The notes under the pieces were generated by a model that ran no database searches, was not told the origin of the DNA, and worked only from the letters and a program-made list of their open reading frames with translations. A stretch of DNA of 64,000 bases from Sulfurospirillum sp. 1612 (GTDB lineage Bacteria; Campylobacterota; Campylobacteria; Campylobacterales; Sulfurospirillaceae). The number at the start of each line of letters is the position of its first letter. Position 1 is the stretch's first letter. Below are positions 15,271 through 24,200 of the stretch, in pieces. The DNA is taken from NCBI RefSeq assembly GCF_036556685.1, contig NZ_CP140614.1, forward strand, positions 186,001-250,000, in the 5' to 3' direction. Position numbers and translations under genes: made by a program.

Positions 15271-15898
15271 GGATTATGACCCTTTTATCATCATGTTTGA
15301 TGATGTTAAGCCCACACATATCGGCCAAAACTTCAAAAGAGTGCGGCGTGTAAAAGGTGATATGTGTGGGGTCTCTATGATACCACCAATCTAAAAATTC
15401 ACGAGAATCATTGGTATGAAAGAGTGTCATGATAGCAATGATACCTCTGTTCTTTAAGTGCTTTTTAAAGAGCATCAACAGGGCTTTTGGGTCGGCAACA
15501 TGCTCTAAGACTTCAGTACACGTAATCAAATCATACTGCTTGTCTTCATAAACTTTTTCGGGTTGAAAAAATTTATCATACCCATCTGCTTGCAACCCAC
15601 GGCGTTTTAAAATCTCAGCTAAAACCGGTCCAGGACCAGAACCAAAATCGAGTGCTTGGGTTGCATCTTTTGGTAAATCTGACCAAAAATAATCCAAAAA
15701 GTTTTCAAACATTTTGACATAACCGGTGCTTTCAAAATTATTATGGTGTTGATTATATTGTTGCTTTTCTTTGGAATCATCTAAGAAGCATTCTTGATCC
15801 ATCCAGATGGTTTGACAAGCGTGACATTGGTGATATTTTTTGTTTTGTTTTACGTCATTGATCAACGTCGTATCATGATGACAAATCTTACAGCGCAT
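15251..15898 (-). CDS. SAM-dependent methyltransferase with N-terminal zinc-ribbon-like segment
   Basis: 215 residues. The first 33 hold two CxxC pairs (CKICHH and CHACQTIW), a zinc-ribbon-like arrangement. A class I methyltransferase fold follows: AdoMet-binding ALDFGSGPGPVLAEIL, motif II-type YDLITCTEVLEHV, and NRGIIAIMTLF. The FHTNDSREFLDWWYHRDPTHI segment matches the Methyltransf_23 type, including the RDPTHI signature. The substrate is unknown; similar proteins often act on small molecules or lipid/glycan parts. ATG at 15898. It is convergent with the cytochrome gene, with overlapping ends. Confidence 0.8.
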   Translation of the reverse strand: MRCKICHHDTTLINDVKQNKKYHQCHACQTIWMDQECFLDDSKEKQQYNQHHNNFESTGYVKMFENFLDYFWSDLPKDATQALDFGSGPGPVLAEILKRRGLQADGYDKFFQPEKVYEDKQYDLITCTEVLEHVADPKALLMLFKKHLKNRGIIAIMTLFHTNDSREFLDWWYHRDPTHITFYTPHSFEVLADMCGLNIIKHDDKRVIILTSSTS

Positions 15899-15979
15899 TT
15901 TTTACCTTAATTTATCTTTGTTAAGTTTTATTTACTTATTTAAGCAGTTATACAAAAACTTATTGCTATTATATCTTTT

Positions 15980-17120
15980 ATGAATAAAATTGTAACTGCA
16001 CTCTTTTTATTGTTACTGCTTTTGAGCGCTATTTATGTCTCACAAGGGAAATTTTCTGGTAAAGAAATACGTTTGGGGATGAGTGGACCCTTCTCCGGGA
16101 GCAAAAAAAATCTCGGTCAAGAGATGTTGATGGGGGCACAAGCATATTTCAAAGGAATCAATACCCAAGGGGGTGTTTTTGGTAGATATATCAAAATTAT
16201 TACTCGTGATGACCGATACGAACCCAATCTTGCTATTGAAAATGCTAAGAAATTTATAAACGATGATAAAATATTTGCTTTTTTCGGATTGATTGGAACG
16301 CCTACGGCTAAAGTCATCTTGCCGATTGCCCTCGAACATAATATTCCCGTGATAGGGACATTTTCTGGAGCAAATTTTCTACGAAAACCCGCTCATTCTC
16401 AATGCCCGTGCTGGATATGAAGCAGAGACCGAGAATCTCGTCAATCTTTTTGTGAATAAAAAGAAAATGACACGGATTGCAGTGTTGTATCAAAATGATA
16501 GCTATGGTCGAAGCGGATTACGAGGCATTAGAAAAGCATTGGACAAAAGAAATCTCAAAATTATTGGAGAGGGGAGTTACAAACGCAACACGCTCTCAGT
16601 AGGGAATGCACTCTATGAGATTAGTCTCACGCGACCCGAAGCGATTATTTTGGTCGGTACAACAAATCCCGTAGCAGAATTCATAAAGCGGGCACGCAAA
16701 GATGATAAAATTATCAAAAATATTCATTTTGGTGTTCTCTCTTTTGTGAGTCCCAAATTGCTGGTGAAAACCCTACACTATAAAACCAAAAATATCTATT
16801 TTTCTCAAGTCGTACCCACACCTTGGACGTCTCAAAAAGAGACTGTAAAAGCGTATCGTAAGGCTATGAAAAAATATTTCCCAGGGCATGATTTGGGCTA
16901 TGTCTCTTTAGAAGGATATTTTGCCGCTAAGATGATTACAGAAGTGTTTAAATCCGTCGGTGAGACCTTCACAAAAGCTGATTTTATTCAAGGCATGGAG
17001 AAACTCTCACGAGAGATTGATAACAACAGACACCCCGATAAAGTCTCCAAAAAATGTCCGTGCTTGCGTCTGGTGACCATCAGTCGATATATCAATGGCA
17101 CATTTGAGTTGGTACCATGA
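15980..17120 (+). pseudogene. Periplasmic Leu/Ile/Val-type binding protein linked to a two-component system, frameshifted
   Basis: The first part (15980-16420) has a signal peptide and the start of a Peripla_BP_6 domain (LGMSGPFSGSKKNLGQEMLMG, then GTPTAKVILPIALEHNIPVIGTFSG). Near 16380-16390 the homology moves to the +1 frame (ENPLILNARAGYEAET), and the second part (to 17120) completes the domain (RIAVLYQNDSYGRSGLRG). The total of 1141 bases is three times 380 plus one, so one extra base or two missing bases explains it. Everything else is well preserved and the stop overlaps the kinase ATG (ATGA). It may be a recent mutation, a phase switch or a sequencing error. Intact, it would present a ligand to the kinase. 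Confidence 0.8.
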
Positions 17121-18745
17121 AAATTAAAACGACCAAGGATTTGATTGCTAAAATCAACGATATGACGATTGAGACCAAGACAAGCTTGCTGTTTTTAGTG
17201 ATGGTAACAGGGATGCTCTTTATCGGTAGCTTTTCACATATCAGCCTCAACCGCATCATGGAAAATTACAATATTATCTACACCAAACGAATGCTTCCTA
17301 TCGCAAGCTTGGAAAAACTCAAAGATATTTATAGCGTCAATGTCCTCGATACCCTGCGAGATATGGAGCGTCATTTAATCGTTTACAAACAAGGAGAAGA
17401 TGTGATCTCTTTGGCGCAAGAGTTGATACGACGCGATTGGAGAGATTATAAATCAGGATTGAGTGATGAAAAAATAGATTTTTTTGATCGGTTTATTAAT
17501 CTTTTTTATAATTATAAAACACCAAATGCGACCACACCTCTAGATATTGATGAAGAGAGTTTGATTGAAAAAGTAGATAAGAAAATTGATTATATTGACA
17601 ATATTTTGACGCATATTTTTGCCCTGCTTAAGAGTCATCATGAGGTTCAAGCCTATAAGATACTCAAAACACAACTCTATCCGACGGTTTATTCTGTCAA
17701 TATTGATTTGACGCAGTTAATTAATCTCAATTTAGAAGCCTCTATTCAAGACAAAGATAAGACGCATCAAGTCTATAAGGCAACATTTGAGTGGATTGTC
17801 GCTGGTACTATTGGTACGATTATTGTCGCGGCATTGATTGCTATTGTGATTTTACAAAATATCAGGATGCTGCATGATAGTCTGGCTCAAAGGGTGGATC
17901 AAAAAACCAAAGAGTTGCAAGCGCTTAATCATGATTTGGAGCTCAAAATTGACCAAGGAATCGAAGTATGCCGACAAAAAGATGAGATCATGATACGCCA
18001 ATCGCGCCATGCTGCGATGGGTGAAATGATTGGAAATATTGCCCATCAATGGCGTCAACCGCTTAATGCCTTGAGTTTGGTCATACAGAGTTTTCAAACC
18101 AAGCAAATGCTCGGACAAGAATTGAGCGAAGAGTTTGTAGATAAGCAGGTTAAAGAGGGCTTGATGCTCGCTGGAAGTATGTCCAAAACGATTGATGATT
18201 TTAGAAATTTTTTCAACCCAAACAAGCATAAATCACGCTTTAGTATTGCGCAATCTATTAAGAAAAGTATTGAGATTATGGGCGGTTATTATAAACGACA
18301 CCATATTAATATTATATTGAGCGTGAGAGATGATTTTGAAATCATGGGCTTTCCTAATGAGTTTTCGCAAGTCATCGTCAATCTTTTGTCAAATTCAAAA
18401 GATGTATTATGTGAAAAGGAGATTGAGAATCGATTAATTGAAGTATTGATTTATACCGAAGAAGAATACGGATATGTCCGCGTTATAGACAATGGAGGAG
18501 GAATCAAGCCAGAGGTGATTGACAGGATTTTTGAACCCTATTTCACCACCAAGCACAAGTCCTCAGGCAGTGGCATTGGTCTTTATATGTCGCAACAGAT
18601 TATAGAGAAACAGATGCAAGGAAGTATTATTGCAGAAAATATTTCTCATACCTTTACAAATTTTAAAGCGTATGAAAAATGTGCAAATATAAAAATATGT
18701 TTACCATTAAAAGGAGGTAAAGGTTATGGATTTAAACAGTCTTAG
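17117..18745 (+). CDS. Membrane sensor histidine kinase partnered with the binding protein
   Basis: 542 residues. Membrane helices at about 22-42 and 225-247 flank a helical periplasmic region of about 180 residues, probably a four-helix-bundle sensor. A coiled coil (about 250-295) leads to the Campylobacterota-type H-box NIAHQWRQPLNALS with His310, and to the ATPase boxes NLLSNSKDVL, DNGGGI and SGSGIGLYMS. Its ATG overlaps the stop of the binding-protein gene, and the response regulator starts inside its 3' end. The kinase likely reads ligand occupancy of that binding protein, as in LuxPQ-type or TorTS-type systems; this is inferred from the operon. Confidence 0.88.
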   Translation: MKIKTTKDLIAKINDMTIETKTSLLFLVMVTGMLFIGSFSHISLNRIMENYNIIYTKRMLPIASLEKLKDIYSVNVLDTLRDMERHLIVYKQGEDVISLAQELIRRDWRDYKSGLSDEKIDFFDRFINLFYNYKTPNATTPLDIDEESLIEKVDKKIDYIDNILTHIFALLKSHHEVQAYKILKTQLYPTVYSVNIDLTQLINLNLEASIQDKDKTHQVYKATFEWIVAGTIGTIIVAALIAIVILQNIRMLHDSLAQRVDQKTKELQALNHDLELKIDQGIEVCRQKDEIMIRQSRHAAMGEMIGNIAHQWRQPLNALSLVIQSFQTKQMLGQELSEEFVDKQVKEGLMLAGSMSKTIDDFRNFFNPNKHKSRFSIAQSIKKSIEIMGGYYKRHHINIILSVRDDFEIMGFPNEFSQVIVNLLSNSKDVLCEKEIENRLIEVLIYTEEEYGYVRVIDNGGGIKPEVIDRIFEPYFTTKHKSSGSGIGLYMSQQIIEKQMQGSIIAENISHTFTNFKAYEKCANIKICLPLKGGKGYGFKQS

Positions 18746-19388
18746 AGATTGCGTTATTCTCTATGTTGAAGATGATATTGCTGTACAAAATCAGACAAAA
18801 ATGATATTGAGCGATTTTGTCAAAGAAGTTTTGGTTGCTAGTAGTGGCGCTGAAGGACTGGCAGTACTGAGAGAGAAAAAAGTAGATTTGATTATTACTG
18901 ATATTACGATGCCAGAATTAAACGGTATTGAGATGCTAAAAACACTTCGATATGAAGATAAAAATATGACACCGGTCATCATTACGACAGCTTTTACAGA
19001 GACAGATTATCTTTTGGATGCGGTGAAACTTCGCGTCGAAGGGTTTATCATGAAGCCTATCAATATCAAAGAGTTGGTGACTTCGATGTATAATATAGTC
19101 TTGCCAATTATGCAAAAGAAAGAGCTTGAAGATTGTTCGAGCATTGTTGAGAGTTTGTCGGTATTAGTGGGGGGTAAGAAGATTGAGATCCTCAAATATA
19201 TTATGAATAATCTCGACGATGATCACATCTTTAATGGTTCTTATCAAGATATTATGGACAATATCGGTGTGAGTAAGCCAACCGTTGTGGGGATGTTCAA
19301 GCAGTTGATTAAGGCGGGTATTTTAGAAAAATTGAAAAATAAAATGTACAAATTCACCAACAAAAGATTGATATCAAAGATTAATTAA
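18726..19388 (+). CDS. Response regulator with a RepL-like winged-helix output
   Basis: 220 residues. The receiver has Asp16-Asp17, phospho-acceptor Asp59 (LIITDITMPELNG) and Lys in IMKPIN. The output (about residues 145-215) is not an OmpR, NarL or NtrC domain. Its GGKKIEILKYIMNNL start, a helix-turn-helix NIGVSKPTVVGMFKQLIKAG and short wing resemble the winged helix of RepL-type plasmid replication proteins (Firmicute RepL, PF05732), by memory of that family. It probably binds DNA as a transcription regulator. It is encoded 20 bases inside the kinase gene's end with AAAGGAGG upstream. Targets unknown. Confidence 0.82.
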   Translation: MDLNSLRDCVILYVEDDIAVQNQTKMILSDFVKEVLVASSGAEGLAVLREKKVDLIITDITMPELNGIEMLKTLRYEDKNMTPVIITTAFTETDYLLDAVKLRVEGFIMKPINIKELVTSMYNIVLPIMQKKELEDCSSIVESLSVLVGGKKIEILKYIMNNLDDDHIFNGSYQDIMDNIGVSKPTVVGMFKQLIKAGILEKLKNKMYKFTNKRLISKIN

Positions 19389-19454
19389 GAACCAAAATAA
19401 GGAGAATCAATCATGTTTTGTATTTTGTATCCATATATAAATATAAAATTATAA

Positions 19455-19832
<378 letters not shown>

Positions 19833-19845
19833 TTATAATCTTACT

Positions 19846-19872
19846 AAAAGAGGGACAAATCCCCCTTTTTTT
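19846..19872 (+). terminator. Rho-independent terminator after glnB
   Basis: AAAAGAGGGA pairs with TCCCCCTTTT around a CAAA loop with one mismatch, followed by a run of Ts. It starts 14 bases after the glnB stop. The A-rich left arm could also serve the convergent ferritin-like gene, whose stop is at 19878. Confidence 0.8.
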
Positions 19873-19877
19873 AGGAC

Positions 19878-20393
19878 TTACTGTACATTTTTTTTCACTT
19901 CGGCTATAAATTCATGAATATCATCATACAAGGCTTGCAAGTCCTCTTCATGTTCAACTTCATCTGCTAGTATTTGAGAGACCATATCATAGGTGACAAT
20001 ATCGCGCTCTCGTGTCGTATCGGCAAGTTTCGAATAGATGCTAATGGCGCATTGTTCTCCTTTGATGGCTTGTTCTAATACCGGCAATACGTTGGCATCA
20101 GTTGGGGCATCATAACCGCAATTTGTGTGCGTGAGCCAATCTTGCGGATGTAAAAGGGGCGTACCGCCAAGTTGCATAATCCTATCACACACCATTGTCG
20201 CATGGCGCAACTCATCAGCCGCGTGTTGGTCAAGCTCTGCAATAGCCGCATCTTTCATGATGCCTTTGACGACTTTAGCTTCAATAAAATATTGATAATA
20301 GGCCAACCATTCATCGGCATAAGCTTTATTGAGAAGTGTGACGACTGCGTCAGCTTCGATTCCCTTTAAGATAGAAATTCCTCTTTTTGCCAT
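19878..20393 (-). CDS. Ferritin-like di-iron protein (Dps/bacterioferritin-like)
   Basis: 171 residues with a four-helix ferritin core: helix A DEWLAYYQYFIEAKVVKG, helix B ELDQHAADELRHATMVCDRI (E-x-x-H pair), helix C EQAIKGEQCAISIYSKLAD and helix D QILADEVEHEEDLQ (second E-x-x-H type pair). The Glu/His set is that of a di-iron ferroxidase site. Related archaeal-type Dps-like proteins and bacterioferritins store iron and consume peroxide. There is no obvious heme-ligand Met to be sure of. It lies 55 bases downstream of the desulforubrerythrin gene on the same strand with a hairpin between, which fits an oxidative-stress operon. Confidence 0.8.
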   Translation of the reverse strand: MAKRGISILKGIEADAVVTLLNKAYADEWLAYYQYFIEAKVVKGIMKDAAIAELDQHAADELRHATMVCDRIMQLGGTPLLHPQDWLTHTNCGYDAPTDANVLPVLEQAIKGEQCAISIYSKLADTTRERDIVTYDMVSQILADEVEHEEDLQALYDDIHEFIAEVKKNVQ

Positions 20394-20416
20394 AATATTT
20401 TCCTTTGATTCAGTAA

Positions 20417-20441
20417 GGTACTTACTTTTTAGGCAAGTACC
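20417..20441 (-). other. Intercistronic stem-loop between desulforubrerythrin and ferritin-like genes
   Basis: GGTACTT and AAGTACC pair perfectly over an 11-base loop. It is not followed by a T-run, so it looks like an RNA-stability or partial-attenuation element rather than a full terminator. It would set different amounts of the two proteins from one transcript. Confidence 0.4.
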
Positions 20442-20447
20442 AAGGGG

Positions 20448-21095
20448 TTAGACGAGGTGTTGTCTTTTGAAATACTCTTGTGGTACTTTACAAAGTGGGC
20501 ATACTTTTGGTGGTTTTTTGCCTCTGTGAACATGGCCACAGACTTCACAAACCCAAAATTCATCTTCATCACTATCAAAGAAGCCCTCTTCTTCGAGTAC
20601 TTTTTTAAGTTCGGCATATTCTCTCTCGTGTTCGACTTCTACTTTAGCGATGGCTTTGAGCAATCTTGAGATCTCTTTATGTCCTTCTTCTGCGGCAATG
20701 GCTGCAAAATTTGGATACATCTCTGTATGCTCATAATTTTCACCTGCAATTGCAATGTCGAGATTTTTGAGGGTTTCGTGCATTTCTATGCCATAGACCA
20801 GTTTGTTGTAAGCTTCATATTCTGCTTTGGCGTGGTATTTTTCATTTTGTGCCGCTTCCATAAAATGTTCTGCAATGACATGCCATCCTGCCTCACGTGC
20901 GAGTTCGCCGAAAAATTCGTATTTATTTCGAGCTTGAGACTCTCCGGCAAAGGCCTTCATGAGATTGACGGCTGTGAGATCCTTGGTAGTGCATTCCATG
21001 GCTTGATCACAACAAGTCAGTGTTCCGCCCCCAACATTTTGTACCTCTACTTCGTTACCGCAAACATTACATTTGTAGGTTTCGTACTGCTTCAT
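20448..21095 (-). CDS. Desulforubrerythrin (three-domain rubrerythrin)
   Basis: 215 residues in three domains. An N-terminal desulforedoxin-like centre has C9, C12 and the adjacent pair C28-C29 (LTCCDQ). A rubrerythrin di-iron four-helix bundle follows (residues about 42-175: AFAGESQARNKYEFF, EKYHAKAEYEAY, ENYEHTEMYP, KVEVEHEREY). A C-terminal rubredoxin domain has CEVCGH and CPLCKVP. This is the architecture described for Campylobacter jejuni desulforubrerythrin, a peroxide reductase. It likely protects the cytoplasm of this microaerophile or anaerobe. AAGGAG lies six bases before the ATG; a good promoter is at 21125-21153. Confidence 0.93.
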   Translation of the reverse strand: MKQYETYKCNVCGNEVEVQNVGGGTLTCCDQAMECTTKDLTAVNLMKAFAGESQARNKYEFFGELAREAGWHVIAEHFMEAAQNEKYHAKAEYEAYNKLVYGIEMHETLKNLDIAIAGENYEHTEMYPNFAAIAAEEGHKEISRLLKAIAKVEVEHEREYAELKKVLEEEGFFDSDEDEFWVCEVCGHVHRGKKPPKVCPLCKVPQEYFKRQHLV

Positions 21096-21124
21096 TCTTA
21101 CTCCTTCATTAAAGTGTTTGTAAA

Positions 21125-21153
21125 ATCTTAACTGAATAAAAATAATATGTCAA
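21125..21153 (-). promoter_or_regulatory. Sigma-70 promoter of the desulforubrerythrin gene
   Basis: On the minus strand a perfect TTGACA (21148-21153) is followed by a 17-base spacer and TAAGAT (21125-21130). The leader is about 24 bases. An AT-rich region upstream could hold a PerR or Fur site, but I see no convincing palindrome. Confidence 0.6.
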
Positions 21154-21174
21154 TAGGAATTATTTGCATTATAT

Positions 21175-22533
21175 TTACTCTGATATAATATGATGTTTGC
21201 GCAAAATATTTCGAAGCGTACTGCGTGAAATATCCAAATATTTTGCCAAATGTGTGATGTTGTCACATTTTTGTAGTAATATGTCATAAAACTCTTTTTC
21301 TAGACTATTGTGAATCTCTTTTGCATTTTCGATACCGCGTATTTCAATCATTTGTGCAATAATCTCTTGGGCGCTGCAATCTTTTGTTTTTTCGATTTCA
21401 AATTGAATATGCTCTTTTTGGATGACATCTTCATGCGCATTGAGGGCTGAGTTATAAACGGTATTTTTTAATTCTCGGATGTTGCCCTTGTAGGTTCGTT
21501 TTTTGAGCAATTCCAATGCGTCATTTGAAATACCTTTGATATTGAGATTGAGTTCAGTGTTGGCTTGCTTGATAAAAAAATCAACCAATGCCGGAATATC
21601 TTTTTTGCGTTGATTGAGTGCGGGTATTTCAATTTTAATCATGGAGAGACGATAGTATAAATCTTGCCTAAAAAGATCCTTCTCGATATTGTCATTGATG
21701 TTGATATTAGTCGCAGAGATAATCCTACCATGAAATTTTATATCATGAGTACCTCCGACACGTCGAAAGGTTTTATTTTCTAAAAATCGAAGCAATTTAC
21801 TTTGTGATTCTGTACTAATCTCTCCGATTTCATCCAAAAATAGCGTGCCATCTCCCACTGATTCTGCAAATCCGATATGTGCCGTTCTCGCATCAGTAAA
21901 AGCGCCTTTTTCATGACCAAAGAGTTGCGATTCAAAGAGTTCTTTGGGAATCGAAGCACAATTGATGGCTAAAATTTCAGATTTTGAATTTCTTGAATTT
22001 TTGTGGATCAGGTTGGCGATGAGCTCCTTTCCTGTGCCGGTATCCCCTAGTATCATGATAGGCAAATCATTGTTAGCCGCTACGCCGATTTTGCTATAGA
22101 TATCCTTCATCGTCTCAAAAGAGCCGACAAATTCTTCATTGATTTGATCTAGTACCTGGATAAAAGCATCATCTTTTTCTTCATATTTTTTGACGATATT
22201 CTTGAGTTCATCGACGGTGAAAGGTTTTTGAAGAATATCTTTGATACCAATTTTTGAGGCTTCAATCATATTCGTAGGGGTGGTATAGGCCGTCATCAAA
22301 ATCGCAGGGAGTGTGATGTTGTGCTGTCTCAAATTTTTTATCAAATCAATACCTGAAAAATCATCCGAGAGCATAATATCTACAATCAAAAGCTGAATCT
22401 GCTCGTCTTTAATGCGCGCAATAATATCAGATTCCAAACCATGGAATAGAACCGTTTCATATTTTGCTCTCTTTAAAATCTTAGAAACAGAATACCGAAT
22501 CTCATCTTGATCGTCTATGATGGCAATCTTCAC
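21175..22533 (-). CDS. NtrC-family sigma-54-dependent response regulator
   Basis: 452 residues: receiver (acidic Asp7-Asp8, acceptor Asp52, KPF switch Lys), AAA+ domain with Walker A GDTGTGKE (163-170), Walker B LFLDE (231-235), and a C-terminal Fis-type helix-turn-helix (LAKYLDISRSTLRNILRKHH). The sigma-54 contact loop reads GAFTDA instead of GAFTGA. GTG start overlapping the kinase stop (GTGA). With kinase and PhnD-like protein it forms a three-gene unit divergent from the ttrBCA-like operon, whose promoter has sigma-54 elements, so activation of that operon is the probable job. The well-known Salmonella TtrR is a different, LuxR/FixJ-type regulator. Confidence 0.92.
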   Translation of the reverse strand: MKIAIIDDQDEIRYSVSKILKRAKYETVLFHGLESDIIARIKDEQIQLLIVDIMLSDDFSGIDLIKNLRQHNITLPAILMTAYTTPTNMIEASKIGIKDILQKPFTVDELKNIVKKYEEKDDAFIQVLDQINEEFVGSFETMKDIYSKIGVAANNDLPIMILGDTGTGKELIANLIHKNSRNSKSEILAINCASIPKELFESQLFGHEKGAFTDARTAHIGFAESVGDGTLFLDEIGEISTESQSKLLRFLENKTFRRVGGTHDIKFHGRIISATNININDNIEKDLFRQDLYYRLSMIKIEIPALNQRKKDIPALVDFFIKQANTELNLNIKGISNDALELLKKRTYKGNIRELKNTVYNSALNAHEDVIQKEHIQFEIEKTKDCSAQEIIAQMIEIRGIENAKEIHNSLEKEFYDILLQKCDNITHLAKYLDISRSTLRNILRKHHIISE

Positions 22534-24200
22534 GATAATTCTCCTTGTGGTAGTTTTATGATAAAGGTCGTCGTATCGTCATCGGCGATGTGAATTTGAC
22601 CTCCTGAGAGATAGACAATCTTATACACCGTAAAAAGTCCCAATCCAGAGCCGTGACTTTTGGTTGTAAAAAAAGGTTTAAAAATTTTCTTTCGCAATGT
22701 TTTTGGTATGCCACATCCACTATCTGTGATTTTGAGTTCACTCATTTGGTTAGGTTTTTTGACCCAACTTATCTCTATATTCCCCTTTTGTTTGATGGCA
22801 TCTATCGCATTATTGATGAGGTTGAGTACAATCATCTCAAAGGAATTTTTACTGATTTTGACATGCAAACCATCTTGGACATACTGTTTTATATGGATGT
22901 GGTGTTCTTGCAGTTTTGGTTGCAAAATAGCCAGCAATTCATCCAAAGATTTTTGAATGGGAAGAGCGACGATATCCCGCTGGTCAATCGGTTTTCCTAA
23001 TGATAAAAAGTCGATAACTTGGGCATCCATACGATTGAGAGTGTTATGAATGATGTGCAAATCCTCTTTATCAATCTCTTCATCTTCTTGGAGTAATAGT
23101 TTTAAAGGTTGCAAAAGATTTTTGATTTCATGCGCAAATAAAGAGCTGATTTCACCCAACGTTTTGAGGGAGTGGAGGATTTTCTCATTTTCTTCTAGCT
23201 TTGAGAGTTGCGTGATGTCAGAAAATGAGATGACAAGGTATTCATTGACCAATTGAATTTGATAATACAATGATAAATCTTCGCCCAAATCATTCGTGAT
23301 TTTTTGTTTACAAAAAGTACATGAGTGATTTTGATAGCATTGAATGAGGTTTGTGATGTATTCGCTTTTAAATTGATTCTCTTCAAGCAACAGTGTGCTG
23401 ATGGGATGTTCGTTTTGATACATGATATTGAGATCTTCATCACAAATGACAATGAAAACATCCACCGATGCCAAGGTGCGTTGGTAAAAGTTTTTGAGTT
23501 CTTCTTCTTTTTTAACCGATTCTTTGATCTCTTTGAGTAAGAGGGTGGTTGTCTTGACAAGATCCGTAATTTCATCATTTTCAACACTTTGTATCTCGCG
23601 TATGTCATCCCACTTTTTCAGCGATATCGCTTTGGTATTATCTCGCAATATATTGAGTCGATCCAGTAGATTTTTCATAAAATAAATGGCAAAAAGAAAT
23701 GAAAAAACAGCTGCAAAGGTCATGATTAAAAAGTTGGTTGAAAAGCTCCTCTCGAGCATATTTTTGATGGAGCTTTTTTCAATATCTAAGACAAAATATC
23801 CCAGCAGTACACCATCTTTTTTGAAAGGAAGTATTTTGTGTTCTTCGGGGTCATCAAGGCGGGTTCCCATCTTGTGACGCGCGGTGTCGGTATGTGCCAA
23901 GACAATAGAGTGCTTATCGATAATACCGGCATCTTTAATAGCACTATTTTGAGAGAAGGATTTGAGAAACTTAAACAAAGCCCACCGGTCATTAGCCAAG
24001 ATGGCACTGGTGAGAAAATCTTTGTTAGATTGGATGTTGCTATCAATCATTTCATTGATGATTTCATTGGTCTGTTTTTTGGACGTATCGATGGCAAGTA
24101 CGACGATGAGAGAAGAGAATATGAAAATAATCATGAAAATCAAAAAAGCCAATTTGGTATAGATGGATTGTGAGTGCAACCAGTGTAAGAGTTTGGTCAT
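22530..24200 (-). CDS. Membrane sensor histidine kinase of the Ttr-like unit, with a Cys-containing PAS-like region
   Basis: 556 residues. Membrane helices at about 17-37 and 153-175 flank a periplasmic Cache-like sensor (SNKDFLTSAILANDRWALFK). A HAMP-like linker and coiled coil lead to a PAS-like domain (about 240-335) with Cys at 288, 294 and 297 (C-x5-C-x2-C). The H-box is LFAHEIKNLLQPL with His357, and the ATPase boxes are NLINNAIDAI, DSGCGIP and GSGLGLFTVY. Start and stop overlap the flanking genes by four bases each. It probably takes one input from the PhnD-like protein and a second from the cytosolic PAS-like region. Confidence 0.88.
   Translation of the reverse strand: MTKLLHWLHSQSIYTKLAFLIFMIIFIFSSLIVVLAIDTSKKQTNEIINEMIDSNIQSNKDFLTSAILANDRWALFKFLKSFSQNSAIKDAGIIDKHSIVLAHTDTARHKMGTRLDDPEEHKILPFKKDGVLLGYFVLDIEKSSIKNMLERSFSTNFLIMTFAAVFSFLFAIYFMKNLLDRLNILRDNTKAISLKKWDDIREIQSVENDEITDLVKTTTLLLKEIKESVKKEEELKNFYQRTLASVDVFIVICDEDLNIMYQNEHPISTLLLEENQFKSEYITNLIQCYQNHSCTFCKQKITNDLGEDLSLYYQIQLVNEYLVISFSDITQLSKLEENEKILHSLKTLGEISSLFAHEIKNLLQPLKLLLQEDEEIDKEDLHIIHNTLNRMDAQVIDFLSLGKPIDQRDIVALPIQKSLDELLAILQPKLQEHHIHIKQYVQDGLHVKISKNSFEMIVLNLINNAIDAIKQKGNIEISWVKKPNQMSELKITDSGCGIPKTLRKKIFKPFFTTKSHGSGLGLFTVYKIVYLSGGQIHIADDDTTTFIIKLPQGELS

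Noticed and set aside
15287-15304. ATCATCA-TGTT-TGATGAT hairpin after the cytochrome c553 gene
   Set aside because: It is within the coding end of the convergent methyltransferase, is AT-rich and has no T-run; too weak to call a terminator.
16452-17120. Independent gene starting at the ATG at 16452
   Set aside because: The sequence before that ATG continues the binding-protein homology in the same frame, so it is the second half of a frameshifted gene.
20679-21131. 150-codon frame opposite desulforubrerythrin
   Set aside because: Phe/Cys-rich product typical of a shadow frame; the opposite strand has full metal-binding motifs.
21155-21180. PerR/Fur-like box upstream of the desulforubrerythrin promoter
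   Set aside because: AT-rich with partial symmetry only; it overlaps the end of the NtrC-type gene and does not match a 7-1-7 palindrome convincingly.
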